DNA of 64,000 nt from CAVRUD01 sp963849635 (GTDB taxonomy: Bacteria > Chloroflexota > Chloroflexia > Thermomicrobiales > UBA6265): the NCBI GenBank assembly GCA_963849635.1, contig CAWKIA010000032.1:62001-126000 (forward strand), in the 5' to 3' direction. The notes below the pieces were generated by a model that worked only from the letters and a program-made list of their open reading frames with translations, was not told where the DNA came from and ran no database searches. Numbering within the stretch: position 1 is the stretch's first letter; each line of letters opens with the position of its first letter. Made by a program: the position numbers and the translations under genes. Below, in pieces: positions 27,215-35,427 of this stretch.

Positions 27215-27592
27215 TTAGTCATCGGCTCGCGCCGCGGCGGATCGACACCCTGATGGGCAGATCTCCTTGAGCGGCCGTACTTCGACGCTGCCGTAGCGGG
27301 CCGGGGGCATCCGTGCCGCCACCCGGATGGCGTCGTTCAGGTCGCGGGCGTTGATCAAGTAGAAGCCGCTCACTTGCTCCGGGGCCGAGGTCGCGGGGCC
27401 GTCGATGATGGTGACGGCGCCGTTGCGGACCCGGATCGTGGTCGCGGTCGCGACCGGTTGCAGCGGCGACGCCGCGATGTGGTAGCCCCCCTGATGCAGG
27501 GTTTCCTGGTATTCCAGGACCTCTTCGATGAAGGTATCAGGCAGGGCGTCGGGACTCCTTTCGTCGTGATAGACCAGACACAGATACTTCAT
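27215..27592 (-). CDS. YciI-family protein
   Basis: A 125-residue YciI-type protein: MKYLCLVYHDERSPDALP, then TTIRVRNGAVTIIDGPATSA, GFYLINARDLNDAIRVAARM and the closing YGSVEVRPLKE. The signature DGPF is altered to DGPA. GGAGG precedes ATG 27592. It is divergent from the MocR-type regulator at 27936. Confidence 0.85.
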   Translation of the reverse strand: MKYLCLVYHDERSPDALPDTFIEEVLEYQETLHQGGYHIAASPLQPVATATTIRVRNGAVTIIDGPATSAPEQVSGFYLINARDLNDAIRVAARMPPARYGSVEVRPLKEICPSGCRSAAARADD

Positions 27593-27935
27593 GGCGGCCT
27601 CCGATCCACCGAACCACTGACCCCTCGAACCGGTCACGGTTCGGGGTCGCGTCAGGTAGTCGTTTCACGGAGACCAAAATCGACAAATGTGTCTGAGAGA
27701 CACCGATTGGGGGTGTGCAGACCACATTGGTGGGCCGGGAAGATCGTTTGCGGCACCCCTATTGGACGAACAGCAATCGCCGGGCCACGGGCCGCAAGCA
27801 TCGGCTCGAGCCCGCCATCGAGCATATCCGAGCCCCGCCGTGACGCACAGACCCAGATACGCCAAACTGGATGGGTCCAATTCGGTGGGTTGGCCTTCCT
27901 TCCCGCCTTCCGCCTTACCACTCCCGGGAGACCTT
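27593..27935. promoter_or_regulatory. divergent control region with a palindrome upstream of the MocR gene
   Basis: The gap separates the YciI gene from the MocR regulator. It contains GTGTCTGAGAGACAC at 27689-27703 (6-bp arms) and several TTGGTGG/CCAAT-like motifs. MocR proteins often bind their own upstream region; this assignment is inference. No gene is seen here. Confidence 0.35.
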
Positions 27936-29489
27936 ATGCCCCGCGTGCCCACCGCTATTCCCATGACCGGGGTCGAACTGGATCGCGGCGGGGAAATCCC
28001 GCTGACGCGCCAGCTCTATGACCGGCTGCGCTCCTCCATTCTCTCCGGCCAACTGGTCGGCGGGTTTCGCTTGCCCGCGACCCGTACGCTGGCCGTGGAG
28101 TTGGGCGTCTCGCGCAACACGGTGATCCGGGTCTACGACCAGCTCCAGACCGAGGGCTACATCGACGTCAAGACGGGATCCGGAGCGACCGTCACCCGGG
28201 TCCTGCCCGAATCTCTCCTCAACGTGCCGTCCTCGGGCGGAGAACCGGGCGCCCCTTCTCGCCTGGCGCGGTCGGCCCGACCCCGGCGGCCGCCCCGGCG
28301 TGTGTCGCCCAATCCCGGCCCGTCCCGCCTGGGCGAACTCCTGGCGGAGTCGCCGTCCATTGCGATCGCGGCGGCGCGGATGGGCGGCTGGACCAAACCA
28401 TTCCAGACCGGGACCCCGGCCCTAGACGAGTTCCCGATCGAGATCTGGGCCCGGCTCGTTGCCCGCCACCTGCGCGACCCGGCGACGAGCCTGCTGGCGT
28501 ACGGCAGCCCCGCCGGGTATCCACCCCTGCGGGTCGCGATTGCCGCCTACCTGGGGGCATCGCGCGGGGTTCAGTGCACGGCGGAGCAGGTCATCGTCGT
28601 CGGCGGTGCGCAGAGCGGGCTGGATCTGGCGGTCCGGACGCTGCTGGACCCCGGAGAATCCGCCTGGGTCGAAGATCCCGGCTATGTCGGCGCCAGGGCG
28701 GCACTGATGGCGGCCGGCGCCGATATCGTCCCTGTTCCGGTCGATGCCAATGGCCTCGACGTCTCTGCCGGGGAAGCGCGCGAGCCGGAGGCCCGCATGG
28801 TGATCGTCACACCCGGCCACCACTACCCGCTGGGCTCGTCGATGAGCCTGCCCCGGCGCCACCAGTTGCTCGACTGGGCGACCCGGGCCGGGGCCTGGGT
28901 GGTGGAGGACGACTACGACGGTGAGTTCCGGTACGCCGGACGGCCCCTCGCTGCCCTGCAGAGCCTGCGCCCGGATGGTCCGGTGATCTATATCGGCACC
29001 TTCTCCAAGATCCTCTTTCCGGCCCTGCGCCTCGGCTACCTGGTGGTGCCGCCGGAGCTGATCCGGACCTTCATCGCGGTTCGCCTGGCGATCGACGTCA
29101 CCGCCCCGACGCTGGAGCAGCTCGCCCTGACCGACTTCATCGCCGAGGGCCACTTCGCCCGCCACATCCGGCGGATGCGCACCCTCTACGCCCAGCGGGC
29201 CACCACCCTGGTGGCCGCGGCCCGGCGCGAGCTTCATGGCCTGCTCGATGTCCAGATGCCTACCAGCGGCATGAACACCCTGGGGATGTTGCCGCCAGGC
29301 GTCGATGACCGCGAGGCCGCCCGCCGGGCCGCCGCTCACGACGTCACCGTCCTGCCGCTCTCCCGCTGCGCGATCGAGCCGATCGAGCGAGGCGGCCTGG
29401 TCCTCGGCTTTGCCTCCCCCGACGAAGCGGCCATCCAGGCCGGCATGCGCCGCCTGGCCGATGCGCTGCGGCCGTTGGTGCACGGGTAG
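27936..29489 (+). CDS. MocR/PdxR-type regulator (GntR HTH fused to aminotransferase domain)
   Basis: A 517-residue PLP-dependent transcription factor. Residues ~20-90 are a GntR winged helix (PLTRQLYDRLRSSILSGQL, TRTLAVELGVSRNTVIRVYD). After a proline/arginine-rich linker (~100-140) comes a fold-type I aminotransferase domain with GAQSGLDLAVRTLLDPGE, EDDYDGEFRY and the PLP lysine in YIGTFSKILFPALRLGY (about Lys358). Family members sense PLP or amino-acid derivatives and activate vitamin B6, GABA or taurine genes; no such gene is adjacent. ATG 27936 has CGGGAG upstream. Confidence 0.9.
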   Translation: MPRVPTAIPMTGVELDRGGEIPLTRQLYDRLRSSILSGQLVGGFRLPATRTLAVELGVSRNTVIRVYDQLQTEGYIDVKTGSGATVTRVLPESLLNVPSSGGEPGAPSRLARSARPRRPPRRVSPNPGPSRLGELLAESPSIAIAAARMGGWTKPFQTGTPALDEFPIEIWARLVARHLRDPATSLLAYGSPAGYPPLRVAIAAYLGASRGVQCTAEQVIVVGGAQSGLDLAVRTLLDPGESAWVEDPGYVGARAALMAAGADIVPVPVDANGLDVSAGEAREPEARMVIVTPGHHYPLGSSMSLPRRHQLLDWATRAGAWVVEDDYDGEFRYAGRPLAALQSLRPDGPVIYIGTFSKILFPALRLGYLVVPPELIRTFIAVRLAIDVTAPTLEQLALTDFIAEGHFARHIRRMRTLYAQRATTLVAAARRELHGLLDVQMPTSGMNTLGMLPPGVDDREAARRAAAHDVTVLPLSRCAIEPIERGGLVLGFASPDEAAIQAGMRRLADALRPLVHG

Positions 29490-29608
29490 TGGGTGGCCAC
29501 GCGGAGGGCCAGGGAAATCCATCGAGCAAATCCGTGTTTGAAGGCAGGAACGGCGGACCCACAGAGAGCCGCCGTTCCTGGGTTTACGTCGTTTTGCCTC
29601 ACCGAAGG

Positions 29609-30172
29609 CTAGCGCGTCGTGGACCGCTCTGCCCAGCCGTGCAGGACTAGTGCTCGCCCGAGGCAGGCCAGCGCGACCGTGGAGGAAACCGTGCGGACGT
29701 TGTTCCAGGCGACCCATGGATCCTCGAAGTCGTCCCGGATCTCGGCCAACCGGGCCAGATCGGTGATCGCGGTGGGATCGCCCACGTTGGCGAGATCGTC
29801 GTTGAGCGGGATGTTGAACGCGACGGTCACGATGAAGGTAATACCGTAGCAGGCCAGCGCGATTGCCGCCCACGTCGCCGCGCCCCGGCGACCAGAGCGC
29901 CATTCCAGCACGGCGGCCACGGGCGTGATCACGATCGCGCCCATGAAGCTCAGAAAGAAGACCGGGTTCTGGATCGCGTCGTTGATGCGCTGCATTGAAT
30001 CGATGAATGTTCGGTCGTCGACATCGGCCAATCTCGGCATCACCGAGCAGGAGTACGCGTAGAAGAGCCCGGCGATCAGTCCCATCGCGACCAGCGCCGC
30101 CCCGAGCACAAGACCGGCAACTCGATCTTCTGTCTCAGGTCGCGCCCTGGGCGCACCTCCCGGCGCGCTCAT
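29609..30172 (-). CDS. DUF1772 (anthrone oxygenase-like) membrane protein
   Basis: A 187-residue protein with four hydrophobic helices: LVLGAALVAMGLIAGLFYAY, FFLSFMGAIVITPVAAV, TWAAIALACYGITFIVTVAF and a C-terminal VSSTVALACLGRALVL. The motif AFNIPLNDDLA and the WVAWNNVR segment near the last helix are typical of DUF1772. The family includes fungal anthrone oxygenases, but bacterial members are mostly of unknown role. Its start overlaps the stop of the upstream reductase gene by four bases, indicating translational coupling. Confidence 0.88.
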   Translation of the reverse strand: MSAPGGAPRARPETEDRVAGLVLGAALVAMGLIAGLFYAYSCSVMPRLADVDDRTFIDSMQRINDAIQNPVFFLSFMGAIVITPVAAVLEWRSGRRGAATWAAIALACYGITFIVTVAFNIPLNDDLANVGDPTAITDLARLAEIRDDFEDPWVAWNNVRTVSSTVALACLGRALVLHGWAERSTTR

Positions 30173-31056
30173 GCCGCCTCGTAGGCGCGGGCAAACGCGG
30201 CCGCGAACTCTTCGATACCGGTCGCGGTCGTGTTCGCGTCGGTGCGGCCGGCGAGCGGCCGGACGGTCTGCTCGTTGAAAGCCCGGGTCATCTCGACGTA
30301 GGTACCAGCAAAGCTGGCCGACAACCCTGCCCCCTCCAGCGCCCCGGCCATCTCCGGGTAGTCGAGCTGGACATAGGGGAGGTCCGGCCTGCCGATCCGC
30401 TCACCCAGAATGGTGACCGCCTCCCGGTAGGAGATATCGCGCGGGCCAAGCATCTCCCGCACGATCACGCCGTGCCAGTCGTGAGCGGCCAGAGCGGGGA
30501 CAGCGGCGGTGGCCACGTCCTGGGTCGCGATCATCGGGATGGGGAGCTCCGGGACGACCGAGTCGGCCACGATGCCATCGAACTTGATCACCGGAATCTG
30601 ATCGTAGAAGTTCTCGAAGAACGACACCGGGCGGAGGAGGAGCAGGTTGACGCCGGCGATTTTCTTGAGCCGCTCTTCCTGCTCGTGCAGCCCGGCGATC
30701 ACGCCGTTGCCGGCGGGCAGGTCGGCCCCCACCGCGCTGAGGGCAACGACGTGGGTCACTCCGCTGGCTCGGACCGCCGTGGCGATCGCCTCGCCCTCCT
30801 TACGCTGGCTGGCGCGGTAGTCGGACGCGCGCCGGTCAGTCGGGAGCAGGGTGTAGGCCGCATCGGCGCCCGTGAACGCCCTGGTGAGGAAGGTCGGATC
30901 GCTCGTGTCGCCGGTCAATACCTCGGCCCCGCTTTGCTCCAGTGCGGCGAGCGCGCTCCGGTTGCGGCCGAGCACGCGCACGGATTGCCCCGAAGCGAGC
31001 AGTGCCGCGGCGATCTGGCCTCCGGTGTTGCCGCTCGCGCCCATGACAGTGATCAT
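30169..31056 (-). CDS. NmrA-like NAD(P)H-binding protein
   Basis: A 295-residue Rossmann-fold protein of the atypical SDR (NmrA/azoreductase-like) group. It begins MITVMGASGNTGGQIAAAL with the G-x-x-G-x-x-G dinucleotide motif, then ALEQSGAEVLTGDTSD and HVVALSAVGAD. The Tyr-x-x-x-Lys catalytic pair of classical SDRs is absent, as usual in this group. The start at 31056 has AGGAGGA six bases upstream. It forms a coupled pair with DUF1772 and diverges from an AraC regulator, which probably controls both. Confidence 0.88.
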   Translation of the reverse strand: MITVMGASGNTGGQIAAALLASGQSVRVLGRNRSALAALEQSGAEVLTGDTSDPTFLTRAFTGADAAYTLLPTDRRASDYRASQRKEGEAIATAVRASGVTHVVALSAVGADLPAGNGVIAGLHEQEERLKKIAGVNLLLLRPVSFFENFYDQIPVIKFDGIVADSVVPELPIPMIATQDVATAAVPALAAHDWHGVIVREMLGPRDISYREAVTILGERIGRPDLPYVQLDYPEMAGALEGAGLSASFAGTYVEMTRAFNEQTVRPLAGRTDANTTATGIEEFAAAFARAYEAA

Positions 31057-31126
31057 TATGTCCTCCTGGATTTCAAGGTGGTGGCCGTGTCTCGTGTGCC
31101 GGCCATGCATCCATCTTGAGGTGCAA

Positions 31127-31195
31127 TGTTCGGATGAACAATCTCATTTTGTATAGTAATTTATGATCGATCGTCCAGATTCATTGGACAATCGA
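31127..31195. promoter_or_regulatory. candidate operators between the reductase and AraC genes
   Basis: Within the 438-bp divergent gap (31057-31494) lie TGTTCGGATGAACA at 31127-31140 (perfect 5-bp arms) and CGATCGTCCA / TGGACAATCG at 31169-31178 and 31186-31195 (one mismatch). They sit around an unusually AT-rich stretch (TTTTGTATAGTAATTTATG). This looks like a promoter-operator for the divergent genes. The remainder of the gap to 31494 shows no gene. Confidence 0.45.
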
Positions 31196-31494
31196 CCATC
31201 AGATGGCAATGAGGTACCGCTCGGGGTGCATGCCGTGCGCCCCGTTGCCCCGATCTCCAAGTGTCGAGTTGCTCATCCCCGAACGCGGATCGTCCGGTCG
31301 CCGCTGCCGTTACAACGTTCGGCATCGCTGTTTTTTTATCGTGGACACCCGCCTCCGCGCTTGGCGATCGCCCCTCCAACCGCCGGATGGATTCGAGCCA
31401 TTGCGGCTGACGGGTCGTCGCGGTCGAGTGATCGTTCGTCCACGCGGGGTTAGCCATGCTGGACGGGCAAAGGAGCGAGCCATAGACTGCGGGA

Positions 31495-32487
31495 ATGGCG
31501 ACCAGGCCGGAACTAGGCGATTTCCAGGATCACGTCGACCCGTTGGGAGAGGCGTTGCACGTCCTGCGCATGAGCAGTTCGTTCTACTCGAGCTGCGCTT
31601 TCACCGCGCCGTGGGGACTCGGGTTGCCGGCCTTCCCCAACGCCCTGATGTTCCATATCGTGACCGGGGGGCGCCCCTGGCTCGAGGTGGATGGCGCCGG
31701 GCCGCGTCTCCTCCAGCCGGGCGATCTGGCCCTCGTCCCCCACGGCGACGGGCATCGTCTGGTCAGCGAGCCGGGACTGCCGGCAGTTGATCTCTGGGAC
31801 CTGCCCCGCCAGGAGTTGAGTGAGCGCTACGAGATCATCCGGATCGACGGGGGCGGGGCGGCGACGTCGATGCTGTGCGGCACGATCCAGTTCGATCACC
31901 CCGCTGCCCACCATCTGGTCGAGGTGCTGCCCCGCCTGATCGCCGTCGAGGCCGGCAACGCCCTCCAGACGGACTGGATCCAGAGCACTGTCCGCTTCAT
32001 GGCCGCCGAGGCCCGGGCGCTGCGCCCTGGAGGGGAGACGGTGATCACCCGCCTCGCCGACGTTCTGGTCATCCAGGCGATCCGGGCCTGGATCGAGCAA
32101 GACCCCTCCGCCCAGACCGGCTGGCTGGGGGCACTACGTGACCCGCAGATCGGCCGGTCAATCGCCCTGATCCACCGTGATCCCGCCCACCCCTGGTCGG
32201 TCGCCCGCCTGGCGCACGAGGTTGCGATGTCGCGCTCGGCCTTCGCCGCGCGCTTCACCGATCTGGTCGGGGAGACCCCGATGCACTATGTCGCTCGATG
32301 GCGGATGCAGGTCGCCGCCACCTCCCTGCGTGAGGAGGGCGTCACCCTGGGCGAACTCGCCCTGCGCCTCGGCTACGGGTCGGAGGCCGCCTTTAGCCGG
32401 GCGTTCAAACGCATCATCGGCGTCTCCCCAGGCGCCGTGCGGCGAGAGAAGTCCGCCGGCCTGACCGCGCCGGTTCGGTCCATGTAA
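31495..32487 (+). CDS. AraC-family regulator with N-terminal cupin
   Basis: A 330-residue paralogue in architecture of the regulator at 5428. The cupin sensor domain includes LQPGDLALVPHGDGHRL. The C-terminal AraC domain has VARLAHEVAMSRSAFAARF and LGELALRLGYGSEAAFSRAF, then KRIIGVSPGAVRR. The divergent NmrA-like/DUF1772 pair is the likely target. A perfect 17-bp terminator follows, shared with the convergent YciI gene. Confidence 0.9.
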   Translation: MATRPELGDFQDHVDPLGEALHVLRMSSSFYSSCAFTAPWGLGLPAFPNALMFHIVTGGRPWLEVDGAGPRLLQPGDLALVPHGDGHRLVSEPGLPAVDLWDLPRQELSERYEIIRIDGGGAATSMLCGTIQFDHPAAHHLVEVLPRLIAVEAGNALQTDWIQSTVRFMAAEARALRPGGETVITRLADVLVIQAIRAWIEQDPSAQTGWLGALRDPQIGRSIALIHRDPAHPWSVARLAHEVAMSRSAFAARFTDLVGETPMHYVARWRMQVAATSLREEGVTLGELALRLGYGSEAAFSRAFKRIIGVSPGAVRREKSAGLTAPVRSM

Positions 32488-32500
32488 CCCGAAAACAGGC

Positions 32501-32538
32501 AAAGGCCGGGTCCGCGGTACGCCGCGGACCCGGCCTTT
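32501..32538. terminator. bidirectional 17-bp hairpin terminator
   Basis: Perfect 17-bp inverted repeat (32501-32517 against 32522-32538) with a TACG loop. One arm begins AAAGG and the other ends CCTTT. It lies exactly between the convergent AraC and YciI genes. Confidence 0.85.
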
Positions 32539-32553
32539 GCGCAGGAACCTGAG

Positions 32554-32960
32554 TTAGGAGCTGGCGCCCACCAATTCGGGCTTGGCCGCAGCGTCCGCCT
32601 CGGACGGCACCTCCGGAGATTTTCCAGGACGACGATCGGGCGGATCTCGACGGTACCGAATTTGGCCCCGGGGATCTGGCCGGCGATGTCGACCGCCGTC
32701 TCGATATCCGGGGCCTCGATCAGGTAGTAGCCGCCAAGCTGCTCCCGGGTCTCAGCGAAGGGCCCGTCGGTCACAAACCGCTTGCCATCGCGGACGCGGA
32801 CGCTGGTTGCCGTGGAGACGCCCTGCAGGGGGGAGGCGCCCAGGTAGTACCCCTTCATCTTGAGGGAGTGCGCAAGTTGGGTCGACTCGCCGTAGCATGC
32901 CTCGCGCTCCGGTTGAGTCAGGGCACCCTCGCTGCCGTAGATCAACATCATGTACTTCAT
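32554..32960 (-). pseudogene. YciI-family protein with a frameshifted C-terminus
   Basis: The canonical YciI/DGPF pattern begins MKYMMLIYGSEGALTQPE, with GYYLGASPLQGVSTATSVRV and FVTDGPFAETREQLGGYYLI. After EIRPIVVLENL one base is missing near 32620. Restoring it gives EVPSEADAAAKPELVGASS and a stop at 32554, just before the terminator; uncorrected, the frame runs on through the terminator into the AraC gene. About 135 residues when repaired. This family is frequently encoded with sigma factors. Confidence 0.85.
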
Positions 32961-33060
32961 GGGATTTGACCTCACCCCCTACCCCCTCTCCATCGCGATG
33001 GAGAAGGCGTCTTCGAACGTCGTCTCCAGGTATAACGCACCTGGCCATCGGTGTGTTTTA

Positions 33061-33207
33061 ACGAGGGGGCACAGCCCTGCGGGCTGAGGGGGAGAGAAGG
33101 GGGGAGGGGAACGTTTTCGTCTCCCCCTCTCCCCCTCACGGCGATAGCCGTGTCCCTCTCAAAGCTTTAGCTTTGTCCCCCACAGCGCCGCAACGCTGTC
33201 CCCCTCC
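33061..33207. repeat. R3 modular mini-hairpin repeat, copy 1
   Basis: A string of small hairpins separated by CCCCCT-type spacers: GCCCTGCGGGC, CGGCGATAGCCG, AAAGCTTTAGCTTT and AGCGCCGCAACGCT. Related strings lie at 48673-48814 (inside the terminase gene) and 49742-49820. A half R2 copy (TCACCCCCTACCCCCTCTCC) precedes it at about 32972. Confidence 0.7.
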
Positions 33208-33209
33208 GT

Positions 33210-33506
33210 CTATCCTCCCGCCATTGCCCCGATGATCATGAATGGCTCCGCGCCATTGACCACGGCGGCCGGAAGTGGGTCGTCTGGGGAGTCGTGCGAG
33301 AGGTCCTCCTGGCAGGCGAAGAAGCGCACGAGTGGGCGGCGGTGCTTGGTCGTCGTGTCGCGGATGGTGCCGCGCAGCATCGGGTAGGTCGTCTCGATGG
33401 CATCGAGGATCGCGCGCTGGGTTACGGGACCCTCGATCTGGACTTCGACTTCGCGGCCGGTCCGCGCCAGATTTCGCAGGTGGGCCGGCAGAATCACGCG
33501 GATCAT
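33210..33506 (-). CDS. MoaD/ThiS-family ubiquitin-like protein
   Basis: A 98-residue beta-grasp protein: MIRVILPAHLRNLARTG, then VTQRAILDAIETTYPMLRG, RPLVRFFACQEDLSHD and a C-terminus ending IIGAMAGG. Sulfur carriers and ubiquitin-like modifiers of this family are adenylated at a C-terminal Gly-Gly, which is present. No MoeB/ThiF or molybdopterin-synthase gene is adjacent. Instead its start overlaps the stop of the beta-propeller gene by four bases, so the two are translated together. Its role with that protein is unknown. Confidence 0.82.
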   Translation of the reverse strand: MIRVILPAHLRNLARTGREVEVQIEGPVTQRAILDAIETTYPMLRGTIRDTTTKHRRPLVRFFACQEDLSHDSPDDPLPAAVVNGAEPFMIIGAMAGG

Positions 33507-34617
33507 GGCAGGGTCTGCACCTCGACGCTCAGGACGGCCGGCAGATCACGAACGATCGGCTCCCAGGTGTCGCCCGCGTCCTTCGAACCGTAGACCTGGC
33601 CACCGGTCGTGCCGAAGTAGATGCCGCAGGAGTCGAGCGAGTCGACCGCCATCGCGTCGCGGAGGATGTTGACGTAGCAATCCTGCTGGGGCAGCCCCTT
33701 GGTCAGGGCCTCCCACTCGTTGCCGCCGGTGCGGGAGCGGTAGACGCGTAGCTTGCCTTCCGGTGGGAAGTGCTCCGAGTCGCTCTTGATCGGGACGACG
33801 TAGACGGTCTCTGGCTCGTGGGCGTGGACGGAGATCGGGAAGCCGAAGTCACTGGGCAGGTTGCCGCTGACCTCGTACCAGTTCTCGCCGGCGTCGTCGG
33901 TCCGCATCACGTCCCAATGCTTCTGCATGAAGACAGTATTCGGCCGCGAGGGATGCATGGCGAGGTTGTGGACGCAGTGGCCAACGTCGGCGTCCGGGTC
34001 GGGGAGCTCCCATTGGGACTTCAGGCCGTTGTTGATCGGCGCCAGGTCTGGCCGCCGTCGTCGGTGCGGAAGGCACCCGCCGCCGAGATGGCGACGTAGA
34101 TGCGATCCGGGTTGTTGGGGTCGAGGATGATCGTGTGGAGGCAGAGGCCGCCGGCGCCGGGCTGCCAGAGATGGCCCTTGGTGTGGCGGAGCGCGTCCAA
34201 CTCCTCCCAGGTCTTGCCGGCGTCGGTCGACTTGAACAGGGCCGCGTCCTCGACCCCGGCGTAGACCGTGTCGGCGTCGGAGAGGGAGGGCTCCAGGTGC
34301 CAGACCCGGGCAAAGGCCCAGGGGTGCTGGGTGCCGTCGTACCACTGGTGGGTGCCGGGATCGCCCTTGTAGGCGAACTCGTTGCCGATCGGCTCCCAGG
34401 TCTTGCCGCCGTCGTCGGAGCGCTGCATCGTCTGGCCGAACCAGCCGCTCGTCTGGGAGGCGTAGATCCGGTTCGGATCAACGGGGGAGCCGTGGAGGTG
34501 ATACATCTCCCAGCCCCCGAACTGGGGCTCGCTGATCTCCCACTTGTCGCGCTTGCCATCCGCCGTCAGGATGAACGCGCCTTTCTTCGTGCCAACAAGA
34601 ACTCGCACTCCGCTCAT
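33503..34617 (-). pseudogene. BNR/sialidase-like beta-propeller protein, frameshifted
   Basis: About 370 residues of repeated Asp-box/BNR blades: SDDGGKTWEPIG, STDAGKTWEEL, TDDGGQTW, TDDAGENWYEVSG, SRTGGNEWEAL and SKDAGDTWEPI. One missing base near 34040 (GGQTW joins APINNGLKSQW) breaks the frame. The start at 34617 (MSGVRVLVGTKKGAF) has GAGGA upstream. No signal peptide is visible, so it is probably cytoplasmic, unlike true sialidases; the arginine triad of sialidases is not evident. The Ycf48-like fold often serves as an assembly platform. Coupled to the MoaD-like gene. Confidence 0.82.
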
Positions 34618-34805
34618 CGCATGCTCCTCTGATCGGGTGACTCCGAACGTCAATCAGGCGCCATGGAAGGGTGTACGTACACAGTACTACTGTTCGGATC
34701 GGGGCGCAAGTGCCTCACGTGAATTGGGGTCAAGCGAGGGAAGAGGGCACCTTCGTGGCCCGATGCATTCGGCCGGATGGGTAGCGCCGTCGTGCCAATC
34801 ATACC

Positions 34806-34819
34806 AGAACATATGTTCT
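34806..34819. promoter_or_regulatory. LexA/SOS-box-like palindrome
   Basis: AGAACATATGTTCT is a perfect 14-bp palindrome of the GAAC-N4-GTTC form bound by Gram-positive-type LexA. It lies 20 bp upstream of a short open frame with a strong ribosome site. Confidence 0.5.
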
Positions 34820-34839
34820 TTTCATAGAGGGGAGCAGCG

Positions 34840-35004
34840 ATGGATCGACGCCTGAGAGGGTCGAGCTGTCTCCCGTCATCTGACGGTCAATGGTGGAATC
34901 TTCCCGTGGACATACTGGTTTACGAGAAAACAGTGTGCAAGCGGTTGCCTAACCGGGAGCGGGCCACTGTAGGTCCAGTTTCGGAGCCTTGCAACTCTAA
35001 GTAG
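34840..35004 (+). CDS. 54-residue open frame after the SOS-like box, possibly a truncated gene
   Basis: ATG 34840 follows GAGGGGAG. The product starts MDRRLRGSSCLPSSDGQWWN and continues LPVDILVYEKTVCKRLPNRE. The stop codon (35002-35004) lies within the first bases of an R4 element that starts at 35001, so the original gene may have been cut by that insertion. No family recognised. The 34618-35136 gap otherwise contains only the SOS-like box and the R4 element. Confidence 0.35.
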   Translation: MDRRLRGSSCLPSSDGQWWNLPVDILVYEKTVCKRLPNRERATVGPVSEPCNSK

Positions 35005-35119
35005 GGGCGGACCGGCGTGTCCGCCCGGTATCCAACCGCGCCGACTCAGGTAGGAAACGGCGTTCCCAACAGGGAATCCGGTGGTCGGCGGTCGGGCGGA
35101 CACACCGGTCCGCCCCTAC
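35001..35119. repeat. R4 palindromic element, copy 2
   Basis: A 119-bp element with 27-bp inverted ends (35001-35027 and 35093-35119, one mismatch) beginning GTAGGGGCGGACC. It differs internally from copies 1 and 3, so only the ends define the family. Confidence 0.75.
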
Positions 35120-35136
35120 GTGTCGAGGCATCGGGG

Positions 35137-35412
35137 TCAACCCGAAACTTTGCGGTTCTTCAGCGCACTGAGAGCCATACTCATGGCTTCAGGCTTCGTG
35201 GGATCCGGCGCAAACGACATCCCCCGCTCCGCCAGGGCCTCGCGCAGGATACGGACAGCCTTGGGGCCGACGCCGTGGAGATTGAGGAGCTCGCGTTCGC
35301 TCATCGTCGCCACCTGATCGAGACGGACGTAGCCGATGTGAGCCAGTGCACGCGTCGCTGGCTGGCCGATCTTGGGAAGGTCACTCTCCTGTCGTTCGGT
35401 CGTGGATGTCAT
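35137..35412 (-). CDS. small helix-hairpin-helix DNA-binding protein
   Basis: A 91-residue protein with a tandem helix-hairpin-helix: LPKIGQPATRALAHIGYVRL and LLNLHGVGPKAVRILREAL, followed by AERGMSFAPDPTKPEAM. The two G-x-G/P hairpins are typical of non-specific DNA-backbone binding, as in the RpoA C-terminal domain and Cdd1-like proteins. It lies 15 bp downstream of the alpha/beta hydrolase on... the same minus strand, being the next gene after it, so the two may be co-transcribed. Role unknown. Confidence 0.8.
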   Translation of the reverse strand: MTSTTERQESDLPKIGQPATRALAHIGYVRLDQVATMSERELLNLHGVGPKAVRILREALAERGMSFAPDPTKPEAMSMALSALKNRKVSG

Positions 35413-35427
35413 TTCGCGTCCCCGTCA

